From contig JAITYX010000088.1 in the NCBI GenBank assembly GCA_021018815.1, forward strand, positions 2,145,501 to 2,209,500: 64,000 nucleotides of DNA, read 5' to 3'. The notes under the pieces are model-generated. The model was not told the origin of the DNA and did no database searches. It saw only the letters and a list, made by a program, of their open reading frames with translations. The stretch's first letter is position 1; every line of letters begins with the position of its first letter. Shown here one piece after another: positions 11,420 through 22,352 of the stretch. A program made the translations under genes and the position numbers. Source of the DNA: Talinum fruticosum (lineage: Eukaryota > Streptophyta > Magnoliopsida > Caryophyllales > Talinaceae).

Positions 11420-11700
11420 CCCTATTCCTACGGTTCTACAAAGTAACCGTAGTAATAGGTGACATTTTACAAGTTTTAAATTTTTTAACCAACCTTTCTT
11501 GCACGAACGTGTACCTCATGCACGGGTTCCTATGCAAAACTGCTGAAGTTTATGTATGATATGCACACCAGAGCAGCCTTGCACAACCTCTTGTGCACAA
11601 CAACTCATACAATGTGACCTATTACTACGTTTCATATGAGGAAACATAGTAATAAGCTACCTATTACAAGGGTTCTTCATTTGAACCATAGTCATAGGTT
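11420..11700. repeat. Internal subterminal-type repeat cluster of CACTA1
   Basis: cctattcctacggttct is followed by aaccgtagtaataggt (11,420-11,460), and further pairs lie at 11,608-11,700. They match the motifs at both flanks of CACTA1 but sit just upstream of the second gene, where they could act as its promoter-side binding sites, or mark a junction of two elements. Confidence 0.6.
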
Positions 11701-11705
11701 AGTTT

Positions 11706-12089
11706 TTGTTTTTGGGAAAGACTTTTTTTGTATTTTTCATATGCTCCTACATAAACATAGTCATTTACAACATACAGAAAGTCTATTTGCATCTATTCTC
11801 TAGCAAAACCAAACAAAAGTGTTTGCAATAACCATAACTCTTTACACAAAATTAGTAACACCATAAACAACGTTATCATTTAAAACAAATTTTCCCACTT
11901 GAATATGAAAACAATCGAAAATTCCCACTAAATATGAAAACTAATTTATAAAGTTATTAACAATGCAAAACATTATGATTTAAACACCACCACCAATCCT
12001 TTTTACCTTCCTCTAGACCGATCTCTAATATATATACCTTCACGATGATCAAATCATAAATACACTTTTTAAAAATGTGTATCCTCATT
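11706..12089. other. Non-coding interval of CACTA1
   Basis: AT-rich with no frame I can support. It separates the internal repeat cluster from the 3' end of the TnpD relic. Confidence 0.4.
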
Positions 12090-12506
12090 TTCGACAAAAA
12101 GTCCTAATGAGAAAGGTGGTGTCTTATCAATAAACTCATTCACATCTTCACCATCCCCAACGACAATGTGCCTCTTTGTTTGAAGAACAATAGACCACTT
12201 ATCATTGGTCGGGTCCTTAACGTAGAACACTTGTCTTGCTTGGGATGTTATAATGAATTAATCTTCTTTATAACCTTCTCTTGTAAGATCGACCACCGTG
12301 AAGCCAAACTCATCAACTCAAACATCATTGTACCCATTTGTAATGAAAAACGAGGCTCTTAGAAGTGAATATAGTCTAGTGCCCATATATCCTTAATGAC
12401 TCCAAGATACTAATATTTTTACTACAACGAGATTTCTATCCTTAGAGCTCGATACTTGAAGTGCATGATCGTTTAATGTATCCCCAATATTTTAGATGGT
12501 GCTTCT
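12090..12506 (-). pseudogene. C-terminal part of the CACTA1 TnpD relic (DUF4216-like)
   Basis: Minus-strand fragments in shifting frames match the C-terminal DUF4216 domain of plant TnpD transposases: LGVIKDIWALDY (~12,390-12,420) and QARQVFYVKDPTNDKWSIVL (~12,180-12,245). The same motifs occur in better shape in CACTA3 (45,106-45,603). The N-terminal half lies beyond the copia element, at 32,802-34,264. The central catalytic and DUF4218 portions are not found on either side of the insertion and look deleted. Confidence 0.7.
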
Positions 12507-13877
12507 TGAAGACTCAGGTATAACTCTCCGTCACTCTTAAGTTTTGATTCGAAGTCATTCTGAGCTTTATATAAACTCATATCTAAGTTTTCATCTTGTT
12601 CCGATCCACTCGAAACCATTCTTCAAGCCTAACATTTCTTAAGCTGTGTTTCTAACCCACTCAAACACAACTTAGAATAATCGCATGAGTAAATAACTTC
12701 TCTAACACTTTTATTCCGAGCACCGACTTGTTGTTTCAAGTGGAAATGAATTAAAACATTAATTCTAGTTTCTAAGTTAGTTTATTTATTGGGAATTATT
12801 TACTTGATTAGGTTTATTAATTCGATATCTTATTCTTTCTAACTTGGTCATTTTAAGGATTGACTTAAGATGGAATCTGAACCTAATGAATATTAGACTT
12901 AGAAAATTCCATTCTTTTAGGCTATAGATAATTAAGTGCTTAATTACTTTGATTTAATTATTATCTATGTCTAATCGTGGACCAAAGTATTTTTATTCTT
13001 TGAGTACCACTTTGATTTGTTTTTGTAGGTTGATTATAGAAGTTTAATTTATACTTAAAAAGCAAAAGCAACCGATTTTTAGCCATTAAGCACCAGCACA
13101 TAGAAATCACCCATTTTTGGACATGGCTCGAGACACTTTATTAAGATTGTTTGTTTCCAAAGCTGGAAAGCTTCGGTTTTGAATGTAACAGTTGTTTCCA
13201 CCCTGATTTCAATCACCACCAGAGGGTTGGACCATTTTTGAGCCAAGGATCACATCTCAATGGATCTTTTTCGAGTGACTTAAACTAGTCCTTACAGCAG
13301 CTATTGAGGCTCATCAATCCAGAACTAGTCTCAACGGTCATTCCGCCTTGGTGCTTATAAATAGAAGCCACTTCACAAGACTTGAAATTGCCGCTGAATA
13401 TATTGCTTAACACTTGCTGCATTCTTACTCAATATTGAGCTTACAACTCCTAATCTTTATTTTCTGACTTTTTAAGTTGTAAAGAAAGTCTTGTAATTAC
13501 TTCTACTCTTTACTTTGAGCCCTGTTTATAAGGGTTAACTTAGTTAGGAAGTACTAGATCGGATAAGGGAACTTCGACTTTGGGAAAACTTGTAAAGATA
13601 TTGTCTAAGAGAGCAATTCCGGTAATAGTTAGTCCTTTGTAATTGTGGATTCAATTAGTGGATTTGACTTGGTGCTTGGATTAACACTATCCATGGTTTT
13701 CTGCACCATGAGGGTTTCCACGTATTTATGTGTATACCTAACTTTCGAGTCTAATTTAGACTCATAATCTGTTTCTTAGTCCGATCTTTGCAAAATAGTT
13801 TGATTTTTCTAAAAATTTTCCATCACTCTATTCACCCTCCTCTAGGGTGACTTAACCTCTCCAAGAGCAAACCTTCA
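12507..13877 (+). repeat. 5' LTR of copia B
   Basis: 1.37 kb, tgaagactc...accttca. TATA box tataaata at 13,356-13,363. Relative to the 3' LTR it has about 50 extra bases near 12,735-12,790. Confidence 0.9.
13356..13363 (+). promoter_or_regulatory. TATA box of the copia B 5' LTR
   Basis: tataaata followed by gaagccacttcacaagactt. The same block is present in the 3' LTR (32,227-32,234) and in the family C LTR (25,286-25,293), so it is a conserved promoter core. Confidence 0.75.
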
Positions 13878-13878
13878 A

Positions 13879-13892
13879 TTGGTATAAGAGCC
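13879..13892 (+). other. Primer-binding site of copia B
   Basis: ttggtataagagcc begins two bases after the LTR end and differs by one base from the plant initiator-Met site tggtatcagagc. Confidence 0.8.
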
Positions 13893-13954
13893 TAGCCTTT
13901 CAAGAGGATTTCACTATCCAAAGATCTAATGATCGAGATGACTCATAATAATGG

Positions 13955-16111
13955 AGAGTTCGATAAAGAAAGATCATCCACAAGACCACCCAAGTTCAAT
14001 GGGTCAAACTTTGTACACTACAAGAAGATAATGGAATGCTTTCTACTTGGATAATGATGAAGAAGTATGGAACATCATCAATAATGGGAACTTCATTCCA
14101 ATGAAGATGGAAGGTGTTAGATTTGTACCTAAGGAAAAATCGAGTACAACATCGAAGAGATTTAGAAGTTCGAAAGAACTTCAAAGCCATGAACACTCGA
14201 TGTGTGCTATCGGCTCGGAAGAGTACAATAGAGTGTTAGCCTGTGACACAACCAAAGAGGTCTGGGATACACTTGTCAACACCTATGAAGGAACCAACCA
14301 AGTCAAGCAGGCGAAGATAAGTCAATATCTTCATAAGAATGAGTTGTTTAGAATGGAGCCCGAGAACATCTCTCGGATGTATGCTCGGTTTACTGAGATT
14401 ACCAACAATCTCAAGTCTCTGGGTAGAAAGATCTTTCATGAAGAAATGGTTAGAAAAATTCGAGAAGTCTACCAAAGAGAAGATGGGGTCCCAAGGTGAC
14501 AGCAATTGAAGAGGCCCAGAATCTCTCTCAACTGAAGCTTGATGAGCTCATTAGGAAGCTACTTATTCATGAGCTGCACCCGGAAGAAGAGGATGCCCAG
14601 GTCGGCACCAAAAAAACATTGCACCGAAGGCCTTAGAAAGCGGACGACAAAGTCTGAGCTCCTCATACTCAAAGGAGGATCCCATGGCACTAATTGCCCG
14701 AGGCTTCAAAAAGATGATGAAGTACAAAAAGTGGCAAAAGAGGCCAAAGGAGGAGTTATACAAGAAAGACAAGAGAGGTAAATACTCATCTCCTTCTAAG
14801 TTGTCTTTAACTAAGAACTCTGGTTGCTTTGAGTGTGGTAGCAAAGAGCACATAGTCAAGGACTCTCCAAAGAGGAAGGAGGACAAAAAGAAAAAAAGGT
14901 TATGGTGGCTACCTGGAACGATGATGACTCATCTAAAGATGATGATTCGGATGATTCAAAGTTTCTAATGGCACTAACGGACTCGGAAGTTATATCCGAG
15001 TCGAGATAGTGACAACTTAGATACTTGAGGAAACAAGTCCTCCAGAGGTAATTGAATACTTCCTTAAGTTTTCCAGAGCTGATCTTGCTAGATATATCTT
15101 TACTTTGGAAGAAAAGTCCAATTCGACTCTTCGATTTCGAGCAACAACTTGAGTCTCTTACTGCTTGAAGGTACTTGTTTCGAAAAATGAGTTAGAAAAC
15201 TTGAGATAAAATTTGAAAGTACTTGAGACCAGTGCTCAAGACAATGAGACTGAGTCCGAGTTCCTTAGAACAGGAGAATGAGCAACGAAAAGGAAGCTTA
15301 ATGAGTCTCAAGAGCTGGTTTTAAAACTCACTCAACGTCAAAAACCTTGATCTTTTACTTGGCTCTTAGTGTGTCTAATTTAGGAAAGAAGGTATTGGTT
15401 ACAATGCTTGAAGAGGAATCTAATTCCTATTCAAGTCTTTTCAAAGCGATTCTAGAAGCTGTAAAATGTTCCGGAAGGCTGAGCATGGTCCCATTCACTC
15501 ACATGAAAAAGGACTGAGCCCGGACCAGTTTTCTAAAAGGAAGACTCAAAATCGGACCAAACCCAAAATTATTCAAATCCGGGTTCCCAAAAGTTCTCTT
15601 CCTCGAGAGAAAGACCACGAGTAAAGATAGTTACTAGGTTTGTGAGAGGAAGTGAGAAGGGTTAGTTTATTTACGTGTTGTAGGTGACTTAGAAACGGAA
15701 GGTTCACTAGTACTTAGACGGTGGTTGCTCACGCTATATGTTTAGAGATTTAAGACTCTTTTATGAGTTAGAAGACTTAAAGGGAGGAAAAGTCACATTT
15801 GGAGATAATAGCAAAGGTAAGATATTTGGGATTGGCAAGATTGGTCAAGGAAACAACTCAATCAATTCAGTCTACCCTGTCAAAGGGCTTAAGTACAATC
15901 TCCTGAGCATCTCTCGGCTTTGTGACAAAGGTCAAGAAGTAAGATTCACTCGGACCAACTGTTACATTTCTAATGTAGTCACCAAAGAGACAAAGCTCTC
16001 GAGTCCGAGGTCGGATGACACTTATACTATTTCTCTTTTAGATTCTAGTCGAATTTATCTAAAAAGCATTTTTGAATGATGATTCATGGACATGGCATCG
16101 TAGACTAGGTC
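13955..16111 (+). pseudogene. gag and protease relic of copia B (left half)
   Basis: Gag (UBN2/Retrotran_gag_2 type) is recognisable from STRPPKFNGSNF (~13,980) through EVWDTLVNTYEGT (~14,260) to SGCFECGSKEHIVKDS (~14,820), a CCHC knuckle whose last Cys is replaced. Next come the protease-like active-site phrase LDGGCSRYM (~15,714; DSG expected) and a clean stretch at 15,738-16,076 ending with the GAG-pre-integrase region. Several stops and frameshifts break it, e.g. an early stop near 14,050. The frame halts at the WHRRLGH motif (~16,096-16,110), where the second element was inserted; the rest resumes at 25,962. Confidence 0.8.
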
Positions 16112-16116
16112 ATATT

Positions 16117-17027
16117 TGAAGGTTTGCTCTTGGAGAGACTGAGTCACCCTAGAGGGAGGGTGAATAGGGTGATGAGGAATTTTAAACAAATAAAGGAAGA
16201 ATAAAACTAGAGATGACTCTATGGAGAGTCCGAGTCTAGATTGGACTTAGAAAAGTGCTAACTCGAGAAAGTTACGTGGAAACCCTCCTGGGGCGAGAAA
16301 ACCACGGTCGGTGCTAATTCAAGCACCAAGTCAAATCCACTATTTTGAATCCACAAAATACGAGTAGAAAGACTCAACCAGAATTGCTCTCTTAGACAAT
16401 TCCTTACAAGATTTTCCTAGACTCAAAAATTACCTTATCCGATCTAGTACTTCCTAACCGAGGTAACCTTTACGAGTTAGGGACAAGCTGAGCTGAGTTA
16501 ACCCTTACAGCTCGGTCGAGGGACCTTACTCGGAAAGTAAGAATGAGTGTTTGTAAAGCTGATTACAAGACCTTAAAACTCGGAAAGATATTAAGTACAG
16601 AGTTGGAGTTGTAAGTAGAAGATTGAGTATGAACATAATGCCTTTTGCTTTAAGTACGTGTATTGACCGTTGGTTCAGCAATCTTCAAGTCTTGAGAGTT
16701 GGCTTCTATTTATAGATAACCAAGCAGATTAGCCATTGTGACTATCTTCTGACTGGAAGTCCTTTGTGACCAGTTGCGATGGATTTTCCGAGTCACTCGA
16801 AAATATCCGTTGAGGTGTGAACATTGGGCAACGGCTCTTGACTCCTTTGGAAGTCCCAATCCACTAGTGGTGTCCGAAAAGTAGGGTGGAAACCACTTTG
16901 TTGAGCTTAGCGTTGTGGATTTCCGGTTTGGAAACAGAACAACCACGACATAGTGTCCGGGCCTTGGTCGGAGGTGGAAAAAGCCTTGTCTCGCTGGTGA
17001 TTTGACGTTTTGAAGCCGGTTCTCGAG
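16117..17027 (-). repeat. Inverted, truncated LTR at the left end of the chimeric insertion
   Basis: The reverse complement of an LTR, starting at its U5 end. The phrases ggtgaatagggtgatg, acgtggaaaccctcctgggg and tttgacgttttgaagccgg line up with the solo LTR at 352-1,939. It stops where the solo LTR continues for about 620 bp more (the U3 start). It differs clearly from the right LTR; its U5 part looks more like family B and the rest more like family C. Confidence 0.85.
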
Positions 17028-17050
17028 ATTGGGACTTCCAAAGGAGTCAA
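17028..17050. repeat. 23-bp fold-back copy at the LTR-gag junction
   Basis: An exact reverse complement of 16,838-16,860 within the inverted LTR, with 167 bp between the arms. It is the only plus-oriented LTR sequence at the left end. It ends in caaag, which is also present in gag at the point where gag sequence begins. Confidence 0.9.
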
Positions 17051-20000
17051 AGAAGTGTGGGATACACTGGTCAACACTTATGAAGGCACAAGCCAGGTCG
17101 GACAAGTGAAGATCGAGTCAATATCTTCATAAATACGAGCTATTCAAGAGGGAGTCGAAGAAAATATCACTCAGATGTTCATCCGGTTCATCGAGATTAC
17201 CAACAATCTCAAGTCTCCGGGTAAGAAAATCACACACGAGGAAATGTGCGGAAAGATACTCGAAGTCCGCCCAAAAGAAGATGGGGTCCGAAGGTGACTC
17301 GCCATAGAGGAGGCTCAAAACCTCTCACTCTTAAAGCCGGACGAGCTCATTGGAAAGCTTCTAACACACGAAATCGATCTAGAAGAAGAGGATGCTGAGG
17401 GTAGTTCCAAAAAGAACATAGCACTGAATGCCTCGGAATCTAAAGAAGCAAATCTGAGCTCATCCGACTCGGAAGACGATCCCATGGCACTCATTGCAAG
17501 AGGCTTCAAGAGAATATTGAAGCACAAAAGATGGGACAAAAGGCTAAAGGAAGAATTCTATAAGAAAGATAAAAGAGACAGAAAAGGTAAGTATTCTTCT
17601 CCCTCAAAGTTATCTTTATCTAAGAATTCTGGGTGTTTCGAGTGTGGCAAGCAAAGACCACATAGTCAAGGACTCGTCCGAAGAGGAAAAGGGACAGAAA
17701 GAAGAAGAAGGCCATGATTGCAACATGGAGCGATGAGGACTCATCGAAGATGACGAGGACTCGGACGACTCGAAGTGTTTAATGGCAATGTCCGATTCGT
17801 AAGTCGAAAGAGAGTCGACTCGGACTTAGACAATGAGGAAACTAATCCTCAAGAGGTAATTAATTACTTCCTCAAATTCTCCAAAGTTGATTTAGCTAAA
17901 TACATTTTTACTTTGGAAGAAAAGTCCAATTCGACTCTTCCCATTTCAAAGAAGAACTTGAGTTAATTTCTTCGAGAGCATTTCTCTGAAAAACGAATTG
18001 GAAAACCGAGACTCACGCTCGGAGAACTCAAGACTAGTGCTCAAACTAATGAGACCGAGTCCGAGTTACTCAGAAAGAAAACGAGCAACTAAAACGTAAG
18101 CTCACCGAGTCTCAAGATCTCATTATAAAATTTACTCAAGGTCGAAAAACCATGACATGCTCTTAGGATCACAATGTGTCTCCTTTCGAAAAGAAGGTCT
18201 TGGTTTCAACAAAGAAGAGGAATCTAATTCCTACTCGAACTCGTTTAAAAATGATTCCGTAACCGTGAAGTTCAGGAAAGTTGAGCACGGTCCCATTCAT
18301 AGAAATGAAGGAAGGACTAAGCCCAGAACTATTTACAAAAAGAAACCATTCTCTCCTATTTCAAAAGGAAAAGCTTTCAAAAAGAAAGAGACACGGACTC
18401 GGTTCTCGAGAGGAAGACTCAGAATCGGACAAAACCCAAAGTCATTCAAATTTGGGTTCCGAAACACCTTCTTCCTTAGAAAAGAACCACAAGTAAGGAG
18501 CGTTACTGGGTTCGTTAGAGGAAGTGAGAAGGGTTAGATTCTCTTTGTTTTGCAGGTCACTCGAAGAGATCAAAAGGACACCGGTACCTTGACAGTGGAT
18601 GTTCACGCCACATGTCGGAGATGCGGGACTCTTTTCCGAGTTGGAAAAACACAAAGGAGGAAAGGTCACATTTGGAGATGACAAGCAAAGGCAAGATAGT
18701 GGGGATTGGCAAGATTGGAAAAGGAAGCAATCTGGTCAGTCCAGTCTACCTTGTCAAGGGATTAAAGTATAATCTACTCAAGCATATCTCAGCTATGTGA
18801 CAAAGGTCAAGAGGTAAGATTCACTCGGACCAACTGCTATATTTCTGATGTCTCTACCAAAGAGATCAAGCTTTCAGTAAGAGATCAGGTAATACTTATA
18901 TCATTCCTCTTTCGACCCTAGTCGAATTTATCCTGCTTAAAAGCATCTCTTCATGATGATTCTTGGACTTGGCATCGTAGATTTGGGCATATTAGCATGC
19001 ATACTATCAAGAAATTGGCATCTAATGGTTTAGTTAGGGGTTTACCTAATATGCTTTTGAGAAAGACAAAGTATGTAAAGCATGCACCGGAGGGAAACAA
19101 GTCGATCTTCATTTAAATCTCTGAAGACAGCTTCCACATCCAAAGTGCTTGAATTATTGCATATAGACTTATGTGGTGAATTCCCGTGAAGAGTCTCGGA
19201 GGTAAATCTTACATACTTGTTGTTATTGATGATTATTCACGATTTACCTGGGTGTGTTTTCTTAAGCACAAAAATGAAGCTTTCAAGGAGTTCAAGCAAG
19301 CTCTGCAAAAAATTCAAGTTGAGTCTCGGACTCGGATCCGGAGGATTCGAACTGACCATGGAAGGGAGTTCGACTACTCGGAATTCTCGGAGTTCTGTGA
19401 CAAAATGGAATCTCTCACAACTTCTCAAGACCCAGAACTCCTCAACAGAATGGAGTAGTAGAGAGAAAGAACAGAACCCTTGAAGAAATAGCAAGGGCAA
19501 TGATGATTGAGCACAACTTACCTTACTATTTCCGGGCAGAGGCGATCAACACAGACCAACTATACTCGAATAGATGCCTCATCGGACCCATTCTGAAGAA
19601 AACACCATATGAGCTCTACAAAGGGAAGAAACCAAATATTTCCTACTTCAGACCATTCGGGTGTAAGTGTTTCGTTCACAACAATGGTAAGGATCACTCG
19701 ACCAAGTTTGATGCTCGGTCGAGACGAAGGTATTTTTCTAGGTTACTCCTCTCACAAGCAAAGCTTATCGCATTTTCAATAAACGAACTAACAAAGTGGA
19801 AGAAATCATTCACGTAGTGTTTGATGAGCTTGAACAGAGAAGCCAAGTTAGTCGTCATACTCGAACCGAAGCTCAGTAGAGATCATGATGAAGCCGAGCG
19901 TACAAAGACTCGGACTCAACCTACTCGTAATGAAGTCACTCGTAACGAGGAAACTCGGAATGAGACAACTCAAGAGCTCGCTCGAACGAACAAGTTAATG

Positions 20001-21718
20001 AAGAGGGTCACTCGTAACAGGCTTCTAAAGAACAAGCGGCTCAGCCCACAAATCTTGTGAATCGGAGAATTGGTAAAGCATTCAAATTTACTTCCAGTCA
20101 TCCCCAAGAAAACATAATTTCGGATATCAACAGTGGGGTAAGAACTCGTTCCTCTCTACATAATCTATGTGCATTCACCGCATTCATTTCATTAAACGAA
20201 CCCAAAAATGCACTAGAGGCCCTTAATGAACCTGAATGGGTAGAGACCATGCAAGAGGAACTCAATCAATTCGAGAGAAACCAAGTCCGGACTCGACCAA
20301 CCGACCTTCCGACCACCCAGTTATAGGAACCAAATGGGTTTTCAAGAACAAACTGGATGAGGGTGGAGTGATAGTCGAAACAAGGCTAGACTTGTGGCTT
20401 AAGGTTACAATCAAGAAAAAGGAATCGATTGTGGGGAAACCTTTGCACTCGTAGCTGAATTGAAGCTATCGAATACTATTGGCATTTGCATCTAGCATGC
20501 ATATTAAATTATATCAAATGGATGTTAAGTGTGCATTTCTCAATGGTTTTATTGAAGAAGAAGTCTATGTCGAATAGCCTCCTAGTTTTGAAAACTCAGA
20601 ATTTCCAAATCATGTTTTCAAACTTCAAAAGGCTCTCTATGGTCTTAAACAAGCACCTCGAGCTTGGTATGAAAGACTCGAGTAGCTTCTTGGTTCTAAA
20701 TGATTTTAAAAGAGGTCAAATCGACAAGACTCTCTTCATATAAACTAAGGGGAAAGATTTCCTTATTGTTCAAATCTATGTTGATGATATTATCTTCGGT
20801 GCTACTAATGAACTTCTATGCCGAGAATTTTCTCGGGTTGATGAGTCAAGAGTTCCAAATGAGTATGATGGGAGAACTCAACTTCTTCCTTGGGTTACAA
20901 ATCAAACAAGATAAAGATGGAATCTATGTCCATCAATCAAAGTACACCAAGGAACTACTAAAGAAATACAAACTCCAAGATGCAAAACATGCATCTACTC
21001 CCATGAGCAGCAATATAAAGCTTGACTCGGACGAGAAAGGTAAAGCAATAGATCGAAACTTTATCGAGGTATGATTGGATCATTGCTATATCTTACTTCC
21101 AGCAGGCCGGATATAATGTTCAGTGTTTGCCTATGCGCAAGATTTCAAGCTAACCCAAAAGAATCACATCTCACTGCGGTGAAAAGAATATTCGGATATC
21201 TTGCAGACACTCGAATTTAGGTCTATGGTATTCCGGAGACTCGGAACCGACTCTTACCGGATACTCGGACGCAGACTACGCAGGATACAAAGTTGATCGA
21301 AAGAGCACATCCGGAGCTTGCCAATTTCGGGTCAATCCCTAATATCTTGGCACTCAAAGAAGCAGTAACTCAGTAGCTCTATCAACTCGCTAAAGCTAAA
21401 TATATTACAGCTGGAGCTTGTTGCGCTCGGATTCTATGGATTAAGCAACACTTGAAGGATCTTGGATTATTCCTCAACTCAATTCCAATCAAGTGTGACA
21501 ACCAAAGCGCAATCAGCATCACCAAGAATCCTGTCCAAGCACTCGAAAACAAAGCATATCGAGGTCGGATATCACTTCTTACGTGATCACTCGTAAAAGG
21601 TGATATTAAACTTGAGTTCATTCCTACTAATCTTCAATTAGCTGATATTTTTACTAAGCCTCTTGGTGAAGATCAGCTTTGCTTTATTCGGAATGAGCTT
21701 GGTATGTTAAATGCTTAA
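17046..21718 (+). pseudogene. gag-pol relic of the chimeric copia insertion
   Basis: Gag starts internally at VWDTLVNTYEG (~17,055), so its N-terminus is missing. It continues through LIGKLLTHEIDLEEE (~17,350) to a frameshifted CCHC knuckle (GCFECGK, ~17,630). Protease motif YLDSGCSRHMS lies at 18,585-18,617, the GAG-pre-integrase motif at about 18,965-18,990, and the integrase core (VVIDDYSRFTWVCFL, RTDHGREF) at 19,210-19,370. RT follows with the YVDDIIFGATN active-site motif (~20,779), then RNase H (YSDADYAGYKVDRKSTSG, ~21,263). Pol ends at LNA and TAA (21,716-21,718). INT before RT defines Ty1/copia. Many stops and frameshifts make it non-functional. Confidence 0.85.
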
Positions 21719-22112
21719 TTATGTGCTATTCTTATTCATTGCATAATTCGTGTTATGTGTTTTCCCTTTAATAACCATTAGCTCAGTTGATTCAGTGATA
21801 CTCGGGTTAATAGTTATTTTGTGTTTCCGAGTCACTCGAAACCTATCCGAGTCAAACTCGGACGTAGAGAAACTTAGACTTCAAATTTTCTCAAGCTATC
21901 TCTAGATCAGTGGAGAGCTTCGGATTATATTTTCAAAATCTTTTCTCTCTCTTTCTCTAGAGCGCCGTGATCGGTCGATAGCCGTGGATCTCTAACCGCT
22001 GAAATCTTAACCGTTGAAGAGAACCGTCACACCGGTCTTCGATGACTCGATGGACAAGCCGAGTCGAACGGAGTTATATTTAACGAGATAGTTGACGGGC
22101 GTGCTTAGTTTC

Positions 22113-22120
22113 TATAAATA
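22113..22120 (+). promoter_or_regulatory. Internal TATA box upstream of the third ORF (chimeric copy)
   Basis: tataaata, then gcatctattcatctt, lies about 235 bp before the ATG at 22,353. The context resembles the LTR promoter core, with aaccgt/aacgg motifs upstream. The homologous position in copia B (29,131) carries the same box. Confidence 0.5.
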
Positions 22121-22352
22121 GCATCTATTCATCTTCGTCTCGGTACTCTACATTCCATCTCTCTCAAACGAAACTTTTCGCGAAAGATTTCTACGTGAAC
22201 AGTGATCTTTGAAGTTCTTCAAGCATCGTAAAGGCCATCTCTCGTAAGTTTCGATCGCTCTCATCTTTTTTCTACATCTTTTTCGGCTCTTCTCTTCTAC
22301 CTCTCCTTCTCTTCTCTACTCAAAAGTTTCATCTTTCCTTCCATCGTTCAAA

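Noticed and set aside
16710..17105. 131-residue minus-strand frame
   Set aside because: It lies wholly in the inverted LTR and fold-back; an LTR shadow frame.
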